Below, one piece after another: positions 46,338-54,004 of a stretch of DNA of 64,000 nt. Source of the stretch: Sporosarcina sp. FSL W8-0480 (GTDB taxonomy: Bacteria > Bacillota > Bacilli > Bacillales_A > Planococcaceae); NCBI RefSeq assembly GCF_037963765.1, contig NZ_CP150166.1:1743501-1807500 (forward strand), in the 5' to 3' direction. A program made the translations under genes and the position numbers. The first letter of the stretch is position 1. Every line of letters begins with the position of its first letter. The notes below the pieces were generated by a model. That model had not been told where the DNA came from. It ran no database searches and saw only the letters and a list, made by a program, of their open reading frames with translations.

Positions 46338-47492
46338 ATGCTGGATTTTGATACGAATATTGATGCACTTGCAGTTATTAAGGTGATTGGTGTCGGTGGT
46401 GGCGGAAACAATGCTGTCAATAGAATGATCGAACATGGAGTACAAGGCGTTGAGTTCATAGCGGTAAACACTGATGCGCAAGCATTAAATTTATCTCAAG
46501 CTGAAGTGAAATTGCAGATTGGTGCAAAATTGACTCGGGGACTTGGTGCCGGAGCGAATCCTGAAGTAGGTAAGAAGGCGGCAGAAGAAAGCCGTGAGCA
46601 AATTGAAGAAGCACTTCGCGGTGCAGATATGGTTTTTGTAACAGCAGGAATGGGAGGCGGAACTGGTACTGGTGCAGCTCCTGTCATCGCCCAAGTGGCA
46701 AAGGATCTTGGTGCATTAACGGTTGGTGTTGTTACACGTCCATTCACGTTTGAAGGCCGAAAACGACAAACACAAGCAATCGGCGGAATCTCTGCAATGA
46801 AAGAATCGGTCGATACGTTAATCGTCATTCCAAATGATAAGCTACTTGAAATTGTAGATAAAAACACACCAATGTTAGAAGCTTTCCGTGAAGCTGACAA
46901 TGTACTTCGACAAGGTGTACAAGGTATTTCGGATTTAATCGCTGTTCCTGGTCTTATCAATCTGGATTTCGCCGACGTGAAAACAATCATGTCGAATAAA
47001 GGATCTGCACTTATGGGTATCGGTATGTCCACTGGTGAAAACCGTGCTGCAGAAGCTGCGAAAAAAGCGATTTCCAGCCCGCTTTTGGAAACATCTATCG
47101 ATGGAGCTAAAGGCGTATTGATGAACATTACGGGTGGTTCCAATTTAAGCTTGTTTGAAGTTCAAGAGGCTGCTGATATCGTGGCATCCGCTTCTGACGA
47201 AGATGTGAATATGATCTTCGGTTCCGTCATCAATGATAATCTGAAAGACGAAATCGTAGTTACCGTAATCGCTACAGGATTCAACGAAGAGCAATTAAGC
47301 CCTTCGAAAGCTTCAAGAAACCCAGGCTTCGGTGCAACTCGTCAACGTGAACAGCAACCAGTAACAACTTCCCATTCACGTAGAGAAGAACAACAATACC
47401 ATCAGCCCGAGATTGGGAGACAGCAACAAAGCAATCAGCAAGACGATGCATTGGACATCCCAACATTCCTACGTAATCGTCAAAGAAGATAA
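46338..47492 (+). CDS. ftsZ: cell division GTPase FtsZ
   Basis: Tubulin homologue that forms the division ring. ATG at 46338 after AGGAGGAG gives 384 residues beginning [12 protein letters not shown]. The GTP-binding motif [10 protein letters not shown] and the T7 loop NLDFADVK are intact. A glutamine-rich linker (about 320-368) leads to the C-terminal peptide [12 protein letters not shown] that binds FtsA, SepF and others. Confidence 0.98.
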   Translation: MLDFDTNIDALAVIKVIGVGGGGNNAVNRMIEHGVQGVEFIAVNTDAQALNLSQAEVKLQIGAKLTRGLGAGANPEVGKKAAEESREQIEEALRGADMVFVTAGMGGGTGTGAAPVIAQVAKDLGALTVGVVTRPFTFEGRKRQTQAIGGISAMKESVDTLIVIPNDKLLEIVDKNTPMLEAFREADNVLRQGVQGISDLIAVPGLINLDFADVKTIMSNKGSALMGIGMSTGENRAAEAAKKAISSPLLETSIDGAKGVLMNITGGSNLSLFEVQEAADIVASASDEDVNMIFGSVINDNLKDEIVVTVIATGFNEEQLSPSKASRNPGFGATRQREQQPVTTSHSRREEQQYHQPEIGRQQQSNQQDDALDIPTFLRNRQRR

Positions 47493-47510
47493 TAACGTAT
47501 CAATCAATTC

Positions 47511-47546
47511 CCCGGCCGTCCAAAAGGACAAGCCGGGTTTTTTTTG
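47511..47546 (+). terminator. terminator after ftsZ
   Basis: CCCGGC (47511-47516) and GCCGGG (47532-47537), with an inner GTCC/GGAC pairing, followed by eight T residues. Confidence 0.88.
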
Positions 47547-47567
47547 TCGATGAGTATGTAAGGGATT

Positions 47568-47712
47568 CGTATCACAACGTAAATGCTCCGTATCGCAATG
47601 TAACCTGTTCGTATCACAATGTAAATGCTCCGTATCGCAATGTAGCCGCCGTATCACAACGTAACACGCTCGTATCACAACGTAACTCGCTCGTATCACA
47701 ACATACTTCATT
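47568..47712. repeat. 21-bp tandem repeat, seven copies
   Basis: Consensus CGTATCACAAYGTAANNNNCT. Copies begin at 47568, 47589, 47610, 47631, 47650, 47671 and 47692: six steps, five of 21 and one of 19 bases. The unit is about two helical turns. It has no unique spacers, so it is not CRISPR. A minus-strand frame crosses it but looks like a by-product. It fills the gap between the ftsZ terminator and the spoIIG promoter. Confidence 0.85.
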
Positions 47713-47723
47713 TGACGTTCGGA

Positions 47724-47788
47724 TTTTGTCGTATTTTTACTTAAATTTCATGCCCATTCCGACAAACATTGCAGAAAATGAATGTTAT
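47724..47788 (+). promoter_or_regulatory. spoIIG promoter with Spo0A-box-like sequences
   Basis: TTTTGTCG (47724-47731) and the inverted TTCCGACAAA (47757-47766, complement TTTGTCGGAA) resemble the 0A box. The second overlaps a candidate -35 (CCGACA, 47759-47764), with TGTTAT at 47783-47788 as -10. In B. subtilis spoIIG is a Spo0A-activated sigma-A promoter with boxes at the -35. The exact -10 is uncertain. Confidence 0.5.
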
Positions 47789-47813
47789 CCTTACGTTCAA
47801 GGAGGGTGGGCTG

Positions 47814-48668
47814 ATGTATGGGGAAATCATTATTAGTATTAATATGGTATTCAACTACGCAATACTCTCATTCGCCAGTCGAATGGCCAAGTCACAGACA
47901 ACCTGGAAACGCCTCCTTGTCGCTTCATTCATCGGCGCCTTTCCAGTCACACTCTTCCCTAACTCTCCTATCGCAATCGTAATCGCATTCTTAGGAATGG
48001 TCGTCTGTGCATTCGGAGTGTCTTTCACAGCTTGGAAAGGTCCCTCACTAATTGTACTCATCGGCGCCCTTTTTGCCGGTGGAGTACTAACCGTATTCAC
48101 AGACAGATTCATGTTTTCGGATGCCCGAGTAACCGTCTTTGTTTGTGCACTATTAGCTTATATTTCTTTGTATTTATTAAAAACGAAGTGGCTGGATGTA
48201 AGAATCGCCCGGCAAATGTCATCCTATTCATACGCTTCAGTGCTGTCAATCTGGGAAAGGACAACTACGATTCAAGTCTTCATCGATACAGGAAATCGCT
48301 GTATTGAACCGCTAACAGGCGAAGCGGTTCACTTCGTATCCTTCAAAGCTGTTGAATCCATTATCCCCAAGGAGCTCATAGAGCCTTTGCATACATGGAA
48401 TACAAAAGACATGCATCAATTATCTAAGATTCCCAAAAAGTATCAAAAAAATGCGCGTCTGATCCGCCTACAAACAGTGCAGGGCGCTTCTTGGGCAGTT
48501 GGTTTTAAATTCGACCAATGGGTCATTGGGAAAGGAAGTGAGTTGCCAACAGGCTATATTGTCCTAACAAAGGAAGATAATCGTTATCCCGAAGGCGCAG
48601 CTGCCATTCTGCATGCCTCCGCATTGGAATCACTAACGGAAGAAAGGGGAACAGATCATGTGGCATAA
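47814..48668 (+). CDS. spoIIGA: sporulation pro-sigma-E protease SpoIIGA
   Basis: Membrane aspartic protease that cleaves pro-sigma-E in the mother cell. ATG at 47814 follows AGGAGGG and gives 284 residues: five N-terminal helices, then a protease domain with catalytic D158 in FIDTGNRC. Its stop overlaps the start of sigE by 11 bases. An upstream in-frame start at 47769 is less likely. Confidence 0.95.
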   Translation: MYGEIIISINMVFNYAILSFASRMAKSQTTWKRLLVASFIGAFPVTLFPNSPIAIVIAFLGMVVCAFGVSFTAWKGPSLIVLIGALFAGGVLTVFTDRFMFSDARVTVFVCALLAYISLYLLKTKWLDVRIARQMSSYSYASVLSIWERTTTIQVFIDTGNRCIEPLTGEAVHFVSFKAVESIIPKELIEPLHTWNTKDMHQLSKIPKKYQKNARLIRLQTVQGASWAVGFKFDQWVIGKGSELPTGYIVLTKEDNRYPEGAAAILHASALESLTEERGTDHVA

Positions 48669-49371
48669 AATGAAAAATTGGTTATCAATCATTAAAAGTT
48701 TCTTTTTAAGAAGAAAAAGTGGCACATATTATATTGGTGGCCACGAATCGCTACCAAAACCGTTGACAAGGGAAGAAGAGGCTCAAACAATTCGAGCATT
48801 CATGGAAGGGGACATGGATGCAAGGGACACACTCATCGAAAAGAATTTAAGACTTGTCGTTTATATTGCAAGACGATTTGATAATACGAATACACATATT
48901 GAAGATTTAATAAGTATTGGCACAATTGGACTTATAAAAGCGATCGAAACATTTAAAAGCGATCGCAATATTAAATTAGCGACTTACGCTTCACGTTGTA
49001 TCGAAAACGAGATATTGATGCATTTACGTAAAACAAACCGAACAAGATCGGAAATTTCATTTGACGAACCATTGAACTCGGACGCAGATGGCAATGAATT
49101 ATTGCTTTCGGATATATTAGGCACTGATGAACACATTATCATTGACGATGTTGAGAAAAAATTGGAACGACAACATATGATTGAGGCAATTAGCACGTTG
49201 GATGAAAGAGAACGATATATTATGGAATGCCGCTTTGGCTTGACTGGACACTTGGAAATGACACAGAAGGAAGTAGCTGAATTATTAGGTATTTCGCAAT
49301 CTTATATATCACGTCTTGAAAAGAAAATCATCTCTGAATTAAGGGACAGATTGAACCATCCAATTGCGTAA
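48658..49371 (+). CDS. sigE: RNA polymerase sigma-E precursor
   Basis: Early mother-cell sporulation sigma factor of 237 residues. It begins with a hydrophobic/basic pro-sequence (about the first 27 residues) removed by SpoIIGA. Regions 2 ([17 protein letters not shown]) and 4 ([21 protein letters not shown]) are typical. Translation is coupled to spoIIGA by an 11-base overlap. Confidence 0.97.
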   Translation: MWHKMKNWLSIIKSFFLRRKSGTYYIGGHESLPKPLTREEEAQTIRAFMEGDMDARDTLIEKNLRLVVYIARRFDNTNTHIEDLISIGTIGLIKAIETFKSDRNIKLATYASRCIENEILMHLRKTNRTRSEISFDEPLNSDADGNELLLSDILGTDEHIIIDDVEKKLERQHMIEAISTLDERERYIMECRFGLTGHLEMTQKEVAELLGISQSYISRLEKKIISELRDRLNHPIA

Positions 49372-49397
49372 TGGTTGAAATTGGAGAATTGTATTTC

Positions 49398-49426
49398 GCA
49401 TATTCTGCAAGACTGAGGACAAACTA
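49398..49426 (+). promoter_or_regulatory. sigma-F-type promoter of sigG
   Basis: GCATA (49398-49402), a 14-base spacer and GGACAAACTA (49417-49426). The -10 fits the sigma-F consensus GGNNAANHTR and the -35 fits GYATA. sigG is sigma-F-dependent in B. subtilis. Confidence 0.75.
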
Positions 49427-49464
49427 TTTCGTACAGTCATCTACAGAATGCGGAGGAAAAGCGA

Positions 49465-50247
49465 ATGATGCGTACAAGAGTGGAAATATGCGGAATCGAT
49501 ACGTCCAATTTGCCATTACTGACGAATGAAGTGATGAAAGAAACGTTTATCCGGCTTCAAAATGGTGACGAATCTGCAAGGGAAGAACTTGTCGTAGGAA
49601 ACTTGCGATTAGTGCTCAGCCTTGTCCAAAGATTTGCATATAGGGGTGAACAGGCAGACGACCTTTTTCAGGTAGGTTGTATCGGTTTATTGAAGTCGAT
49701 TGACAATTTTGATTTGAAACATAATGTCCGATTTTCGACGTATGCCGTGCCAATGATTATTGGGGAAATTAAAAGGCATTTGAGGGATCACCATGCTATT
49801 AGAGTATCCAGATCTCTCAGAGATATTGCTTATAAAGCAATTCGGGCGAAGGAACAATTTGTAAACGATCATCAAAAAGAACCGAAAATCTCTGATTTGG
49901 CCGAAATCACAGGTATTCCAGAAGATGATATATTGTTTGCTTTGGATGCAATCCAAGATCCAATGTCCCTTCATGAACCAATGAATGGGGATGGCGGAGA
50001 TCCAGTCTATATTATGGACCAGTTACAAGATAAAAAAGTATCGGAAGAGCGTTGGCTCACTTATGTGTCAGTAAAGGAAACTGTTTCAGGCATGACGGAA
50101 AGACAGCAATTGATCCTCTCCAAACGTTTTTATTTAGGGCAGACTCAGACCGAAATAGCTAAAGAATTAGGTATCTCGCAAGCGCAGATTTCAAGGTTGG
50201 AGAAAAACGCCATTCAAATTATTCGAGAAGGTATGGAAAATAAATGA
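49465..50247 (+). CDS. sigG: RNA polymerase sigma-G factor
   Basis: Late forespore sigma factor of 260 residues. The N-terminus VEICGIDTSNLPLL, region 2 DLFQVGCIGLLKSIDNFDL and region 4 QTQTEIAKELGISQAQISRLE match sigma-G. It follows sigE as in B. subtilis and has its own sigma-F-type promoter. A terminator follows. Confidence 0.96.
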   Translation: MMRTRVEICGIDTSNLPLLTNEVMKETFIRLQNGDESAREELVVGNLRLVLSLVQRFAYRGEQADDLFQVGCIGLLKSIDNFDLKHNVRFSTYAVPMIIGEIKRHLRDHHAIRVSRSLRDIAYKAIRAKEQFVNDHQKEPKISDLAEITGIPEDDILFALDAIQDPMSLHEPMNGDGGDPVYIMDQLQDKKVSEERWLTYVSVKETVSGMTERQQLILSKRFYLGQTQTEIAKELGISQAQISRLEKNAIQIIREGMENK

Positions 50248-50256
50248 TGACGGTAG

Positions 50257-50284
50257 ACGCAATGCATATGCATTGCGTTTTTTT
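50257..50284 (+). terminator. terminator after sigG
   Basis: A 22-base perfect palindrome (50257-50278) built on ACGCAATGCA and its complement, followed by a T run. Confidence 0.8.
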
Positions 50285-50325
50285 CTTGCCGCAATACGCA
50301 TATCCTGTAAAAAGGAGGAATGGCG

Positions 50326-50568
50326 ATGAGGTTTTCTGATTTGCAAAAAAAAGAAGTAATAGAAGTGAAAAAAGGAACCTTCTTAGGATTTGTTCAAGAT
50401 GCAACGATCGATATGAAAAATGGGAAGATTTCAATTCTGCAAATTGGAGGGGCGGAAAAATCACTTTTTTTAGATTCTAAAATTAAAGATTTAAAGCAAG
50501 TTAGATATGACGATGTGTTAACGATTGGAAAAGATATCGTGTTAGTTGGTAAAAAGACCGATACATGA
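50326..50568 (+). CDS. ylmC: YlmC/YmxH-type PRC-barrel protein
   Basis: An 80-residue protein with a PRC-barrel-like fold (MRFSDLQKKEVIEVKKGTF). ATG at 50326 is seven bases after GGAGG; an ATG two codons upstream is too close. The ylmD gene that follows in B. subtilis is missing. Function unknown; YlmC/YmxH proteins are sporulation-linked. Confidence 0.85.
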   Translation: MRFSDLQKKEVIEVKKGTFLGFVQDATIDMKNGKISILQIGGAEKSLFLDSKIKDLKQVRYDDVLTIGKDIVLVGKKTDT

Positions 50569-50630
50569 TGGCTTATCATTGATATGTGAGCATTCACTTG
50601 ATACAATAAAGCAAAGTAACCTGAAAAGTA

Positions 50631-51335
50631 GTGATTGCATTGGAGACAATTCAAGAACGTATGAAGTTTATAGAAGAAGAGATTCAAGCTGCCTGCACAC
50701 GTTCAGGACGGAATAGACATGAACTAACCGTTATTGCTGTAACAAAGCAAGTTTCAGTCGAAAGAACGCAGGAAGTTATTGAGGCCGGTATTAACAACCT
50801 TGGAGAAAATCGACCTGAAGGTATTTTAGGAAAACAGGAAGAAATTAAATTGGATACAGTGAATTGGCATTTTATCGGTAATGTCCAAAGTAGGAAAGTA
50901 AAAGACATTATTGATAAAGTCGATTTTCTTCATTCTCTTGATCGAATCAGTATTGCAAAAGAAATCCAAAAAAGGGCAACGTCTACTATTGATTGCTTTC
51001 TACAAGTGAATGTTTCGGCAGAAGAAACCAAATCGGGGATTCAACCTGAAGACGTAAAAGGGTTTGTAGAAGAAATAGCGGAATTTGATAAAATCCGTGT
51101 CATCGGATTAATGACAATGGCTCCTTTTACACAAGATGAGGAATTAATACGTCCGGTATTCCGGGCTCTACGTGTCCTTCGTGACCAAATAGCAGCTCTT
51201 AACTTAAAACATGCACCATGTACTGAATTATCAATGGGAATGTCAAATGATTACACAATAGCAATAGAAGAAGGTGCAACCCATATTAGAATCGGTACCG
51301 CTTTAGTCGGAATGGAAAGCGAGGGAGACGGATGA
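50631..51335 (+). CDS. ylmE: PLP homeostasis protein YggS/YlmE
   Basis: Pyridoxal-phosphate-binding TIM-barrel protein of 234 residues, involved in PLP and amino acid homeostasis. The PLP lysine region VIAVTKQVS and the end [29 protein letters not shown] are conserved. GTG start with a weak ribosome site. Its stop overlaps sepF by four bases. Confidence 0.93.
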   Translation: MIALETIQERMKFIEEEIQAACTRSGRNRHELTVIAVTKQVSVERTQEVIEAGINNLGENRPEGILGKQEEIKLDTVNWHFIGNVQSRKVKDIIDKVDFLHSLDRISIAKEIQKRATSTIDCFLQVNVSAEETKSGIQPEDVKGFVEEIAEFDKIRVIGLMTMAPFTQDEELIRPVFRALRVLRDQIAALNLKHAPCTELSMGMSNDYTIAIEEGATHIRIGTALVGMESEGDG

Positions 51336-51781
51336 GTATAAAAAGGAAATTTGAAAAATGGTTTTATCTTGATGATGAAGAGGAAATTCAACAAGAGCAA
51401 CCTGTTCGACAACAACAACCGCCTATCCAAGAACAACAGCCAAGAAAAGCGGCAACACGTAAACAACAACTTTCGGAAACACAGCAACCTGGCACAGTCG
51501 TCAGTTTGCAAAGCCTTCAAAAGTCTTCAAAAGTTGTTCTGTTTGAACCAAGGGTTTATGCAGAAGCTCAAGACATTTCCGAACACTTGAAGAATAAAAG
51601 GGCGGTAGTTGTAAATTTACAAAGAATCGAAAGGGATCAAGGTATCCGCATCGTAGATTTCTTAAGTGGTACAGTATACGCACTTGGAGGAGACATTCAA
51701 CGTATCGGGACAGACATCTTTTTATGTGTGCCTGAGAATGTCGAAGTGGCGGGTTCCATTTCGGATTTTTTTGAAAGATAG
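51332..51781 (+). CDS. sepF: cell division protein SepF
   Basis: FtsZ-binding division protein of 149 residues. An N-terminal membrane-binding helix ([13 protein letters not shown]) leads through a glutamine-rich linker (about 20-60) to the globular domain with [38 protein letters not shown] overlaps the ylmE stop (ATGA). Confidence 0.95.
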   Translation: MSIKRKFEKWFYLDDEEEIQQEQPVRQQQPPIQEQQPRKAATRKQQLSETQQPGTVVSLQSLQKSSKVVLFEPRVYAEAQDISEHLKNKRAVVVNLQRIERDQGIRIVDFLSGTVYALGGDIQRIGTDIFLCVPENVEVAGSISDFFER

Positions 51782-51806
51782 AACTGGATGAGGTGTAGAA
51801 ACTGAT

Positions 51807-52097
51807 ATGATACAAGCAGTTGATTTGATTTTTAGTCTGATATTTCAAGGTATACGACTTTACTTGATACTCCTCATTATTTATATTTTAATGTCATGGG
51901 TACCAGCATCAAGGGAAACAAAAATCGGTATACTATTAGGCAAGATAACTGAGCCTTATTTAGCCTTTTTCCGCAGATTTATTCCACCACTTGGAATGAT
52001 TGATATTTCGCCGATTGTTGCCATTTTTGTTTTGAATTATTTAATTACAAGAGGCGTGCTTGAAGTTTATAGGTTAATCATGGCCTCACTTATGTGA
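51807..52097 (+). CDS. ylmG: YggT family membrane protein YlmG
   Basis: A 96-residue membrane protein with two hydrophobic regions and the signature FFRRFIPPLGMIDISPIVA. Family members lie beside sepF. Its stop codon is inside a terminator hairpin. Confidence 0.92.
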   Translation: MIQAVDLIFSLIFQGIRLYLILLIIYILMSWVPASRETKIGILLGKITEPYLAFFRRFIPPLGMIDISPIVAIFVLNYLITRGVLEVYRLIMASLM

Positions 52098-52106
52098 GGT
52101 TTTTTC
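52084..52106 (+). terminator. terminator overlapping the ylmG stop codon
   Basis: CCTCAC (52084-52089) and GTGAGG (52094-52099), loop TTAT, followed by a T run. The TGA of ylmG is within the right arm. Confidence 0.7.
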
Positions 52107-52146
52107 TATAAAGATTAGCCTCCAACCATCGTAAGGAGTCATAAAA

Positions 52147-52923
52147 ATGGAATCCATCATACAACACTTTAGAAAAGACGAGCAGCCATTCATAGAAACT
52201 GTAGTCGGTTGGACACGGGAAGTCGAGGATACGTATTCTCCTAAGCTAACTGGTTTTCTTGATCCGAGGCAAATTTTCATCGTAAGTTCCATCGTTAGAG
52301 GTGCTGGTCTACAATTTGCGGTTAATGGTGCCTTCATTGAACCTGAACGACAACGAGCCTTAATCTTTCCGGATTATTACGAACCTGAAGCCGATGATTT
52401 CCAAGTAACTGTTTTTTCGGTTAGATATCCTGCGAAATTCATGTCGATTGAGCATCGTGACATTTTAGGTTCACTTATGGCACTTGGTATCGACCGATCA
52501 AAATTTGGAGATATCCGCCTGAAGGAAGGTGTCGCCCAATTCGCCGCTGCAGAGGAGATGAAAGATTATCTAAGCGCTAACTTAACTTCAATTGGTAAAT
52601 CAAAAGTTCGTGTAGAAGAAGTAATTTCTTTAGATGAACTAATCGTATTGGCTGAATCATGGAGAGAAGAGCTACATACGATCAGCTCTCTACGTCTTGA
52701 CTCCATTGTCGCTTCACTACTAAATTATCCACGTCAAAAAGCAGTCTCACTCGTCCAAAATGATAAAGTTAAAGTAAATCATGTCGTTCGTAATCAGCAG
52801 GCATTCGAAGTGAATGAATCAGATATCCTTTCGATTAGAGGGTTTGGGCGTTTTAAAATCATGTCGATTGAAGGCAGAACACGTAAAGATAAAATTAGGT
52901 TGTTGATAGGGAGGTTAGAATGA
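52147..52923 (+). CDS. ylmH: S4-domain RNA-binding protein YlmH
   Basis: A 258-residue protein with a C-terminal S4 domain (about 180-240: LRLDSIVASLLNYPRQKAVSLV). YlmH-type proteins bind nucleic acid and have been linked to ribosome rescue and division. The ATG follows AAGGAG. It lies before divIVA as in B. subtilis. Confidence 0.92.
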   Translation: MESIIQHFRKDEQPFIETVVGWTREVEDTYSPKLTGFLDPRQIFIVSSIVRGAGLQFAVNGAFIEPERQRALIFPDYYEPEADDFQVTVFSVRYPAKFMSIEHRDILGSLMALGIDRSKFGDIRLKEGVAQFAAAEEMKDYLSANLTSIGKSKVRVEEVISLDELIVLAESWREELHTISSLRLDSIVASLLNYPRQKAVSLVQNDKVKVNHVVRNQQAFEVNESDILSIRGFGRFKIMSIEGRTRKDKIRLLIGRLE

Positions 52924-52950
52924 TTTTTCAGACATCTGTATAAAAACTGC

Positions 52951-52978
52951 TGTTTTATCTTTTGTGTACATGTATAAT
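52951..52978 (+). promoter_or_regulatory. probable divIVA promoter
   Basis: TATAAT at 52973-52978 with a poor -35 (TGTTTT at 52951-52956, 16-base spacer), 36 bases before divIVA. Confidence 0.45.
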
Positions 52979-53013
52979 AGGAATAAGAAGATTTGAAGAG
53001 GAGGAAACAGCAG

Positions 53014-53520
53014 ATGGCATTATCACCGCTTGATATACATAATAAGGAGTTCAGCCGTGGCTTCCGTGGATATGATGAAGACGAGGTCAATGAATTCCTT
53101 GAGCAAATCATGAAGGATTACGAAAATGTCTTGGAAGAGAACAAGACATTAAAAAACAGTCTAAAGGAAACGAAGGAAAAGGTTTCCCACTTCAACTCCA
53201 TTGAAGAGACATTGCAAAAATCAATCTTAATCGCTCAAGAAGCGGCAGAGGATGTGCGAAGAAATTCACTTCAAGAATCCAAGCTTATCGTTAAAGAAGC
53301 AGAAAAAAATGCAGACCGAATTGTTAACGAAGCACTTTCTCGTGCAAGGAAAATTGCAATGGAAATTGAAGACTTGAAAAAACAATCAAAAGTATTTCGA
53401 AATCGTTTCAGAATGTTAATCGAAGCCCAACTCGACATGATCAAAACCGATGATTGGGAAAGACTTATGGAATATCAACCCGATGCAGAACAACTTGAGG
53501 CTGCCTCTGATGTTGAATAA
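53014..53520 (+). CDS. divIVA: cell pole and division-site protein DivIVA
   Basis: Coiled-coil protein that marks negatively curved membrane and directs Min and polar proteins. ATG at 53014, eight bases after AGGAGG, gives 168 residues. The N-terminal lipid-binding domain (LSPLDIHNKEFSRGFRGYDEDEVNEFL) is followed by two coiled-coil segments. Confidence 0.96.
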   Translation: MALSPLDIHNKEFSRGFRGYDEDEVNEFLEQIMKDYENVLEENKTLKNSLKETKEKVSHFNSIEETLQKSILIAQEAAEDVRRNSLQESKLIVKEAEKNADRIVNEALSRARKIAMEIEDLKKQSKVFRNRFRMLIEAQLDMIKTDDWERLMEYQPDAEQLEAASDVE

Positions 53521-53529
53521 CAAGGATGC

Positions 53530-53559
53530 TTGACAAACTATTTCCAACACGCATATAAT
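53530..53559 (+). promoter_or_regulatory. sigma-A promoter of ileS
   Basis: Consensus TTGACA (53530-53535) and TATAAT (53554-53559) with an 18-base spacer, just upstream of the T-box leader. Confidence 0.85.
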
Positions 53560-53565
53560 AATTAC

Positions 53566-53811
53566 CATATAAGCTGAAATAGGCGTTGACAGAGAGAGTA
53601 CTTTCCGTATACACGAGTAGCGAGCCGGGGATGGTGGAAGCCTGGTCGATGAACGGAAACGAAAATCACTCCTGAGCTGGATTGACCAAAACCAATCCCG
53701 GATGCACCCCGTTATGGTGTTCTGAGAGGCAGTATGTTTTTTTATGCTGCAACTAGGGTGGTAACGCGAGAACAATACCTCGTCCCTTTTTTAGGGACGG
53801 GGTTTTTTATT
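53566..53811 (+). ncRNA. T-box riboswitch, isoleucine-specific
   Basis: Leader that senses uncharged tRNA-Ile and controls ileS by antitermination. The T-box core AGGGTGGTAACGCG is at 53755-53768. The likely specifier is ATC (Ile) at 53665-53667 in the stem I region. The intrinsic terminator uses arms CCTCGTCCC and GGGACGGGG with a T run at 53778-53811. Confidence 0.92.
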
Positions 53812-53835
53812 TTTATCCCCTAATATTTATAGTAG

Positions 53836-53969
53836 TTTCCGTTGATTGGAGCGAAGGGCGGCGACTCCAGCGGGAATAGCATGAGCTGAAGACCCCGCAA
53901 CGAAGCGTAGCGTAGTGAGGAGGCTGAAGCCATGCCCGCGGAAAGCGTCCGCCCGTAGCGGAAATCAAC
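53836..53969. repeat. 134-bp interspersed repeat in ileS leader
   Basis: Runs from TTTCCGTTGATTGGAGCG to GCGGAAATCAAC, with inverted ends GTTGATT/AATCAAC. The interior has the GC-rich blocks typical of a repeat family common in Bacillaceae and Planococcaceae chromosomes. It sits between the T-box terminator and the ileS ribosome site, so it is in the ileS mRNA whenever the leader is read through. Nothing else was seen in the 484-base gap beyond promoter and T-box. Confidence 0.7.
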
Positions 53970-54004
53970 ATTTACCAAGAACTATTTTCCAAGGAGGAAG
54001 TTAA

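Noticed and set aside
46496..47143. 215-residue antisense frame in ftsZ
   Set aside because: Shadow of the ftsZ codon pattern, no ribosome site and no recognisable family.
47469..47711. Minus-strand frame encoding a repetitive peptide across the 21-bp array
   Set aside because: It arises from the tandem repeat (21 bases is seven codons), has no ribosome site and overlaps the end of ftsZ and its terminator. The 19-base step shifts the frame.
47568..47712. CRISPR array
   Set aside because: Unit and spacing are too short, there are no unique spacers, and no cas genes are nearby.
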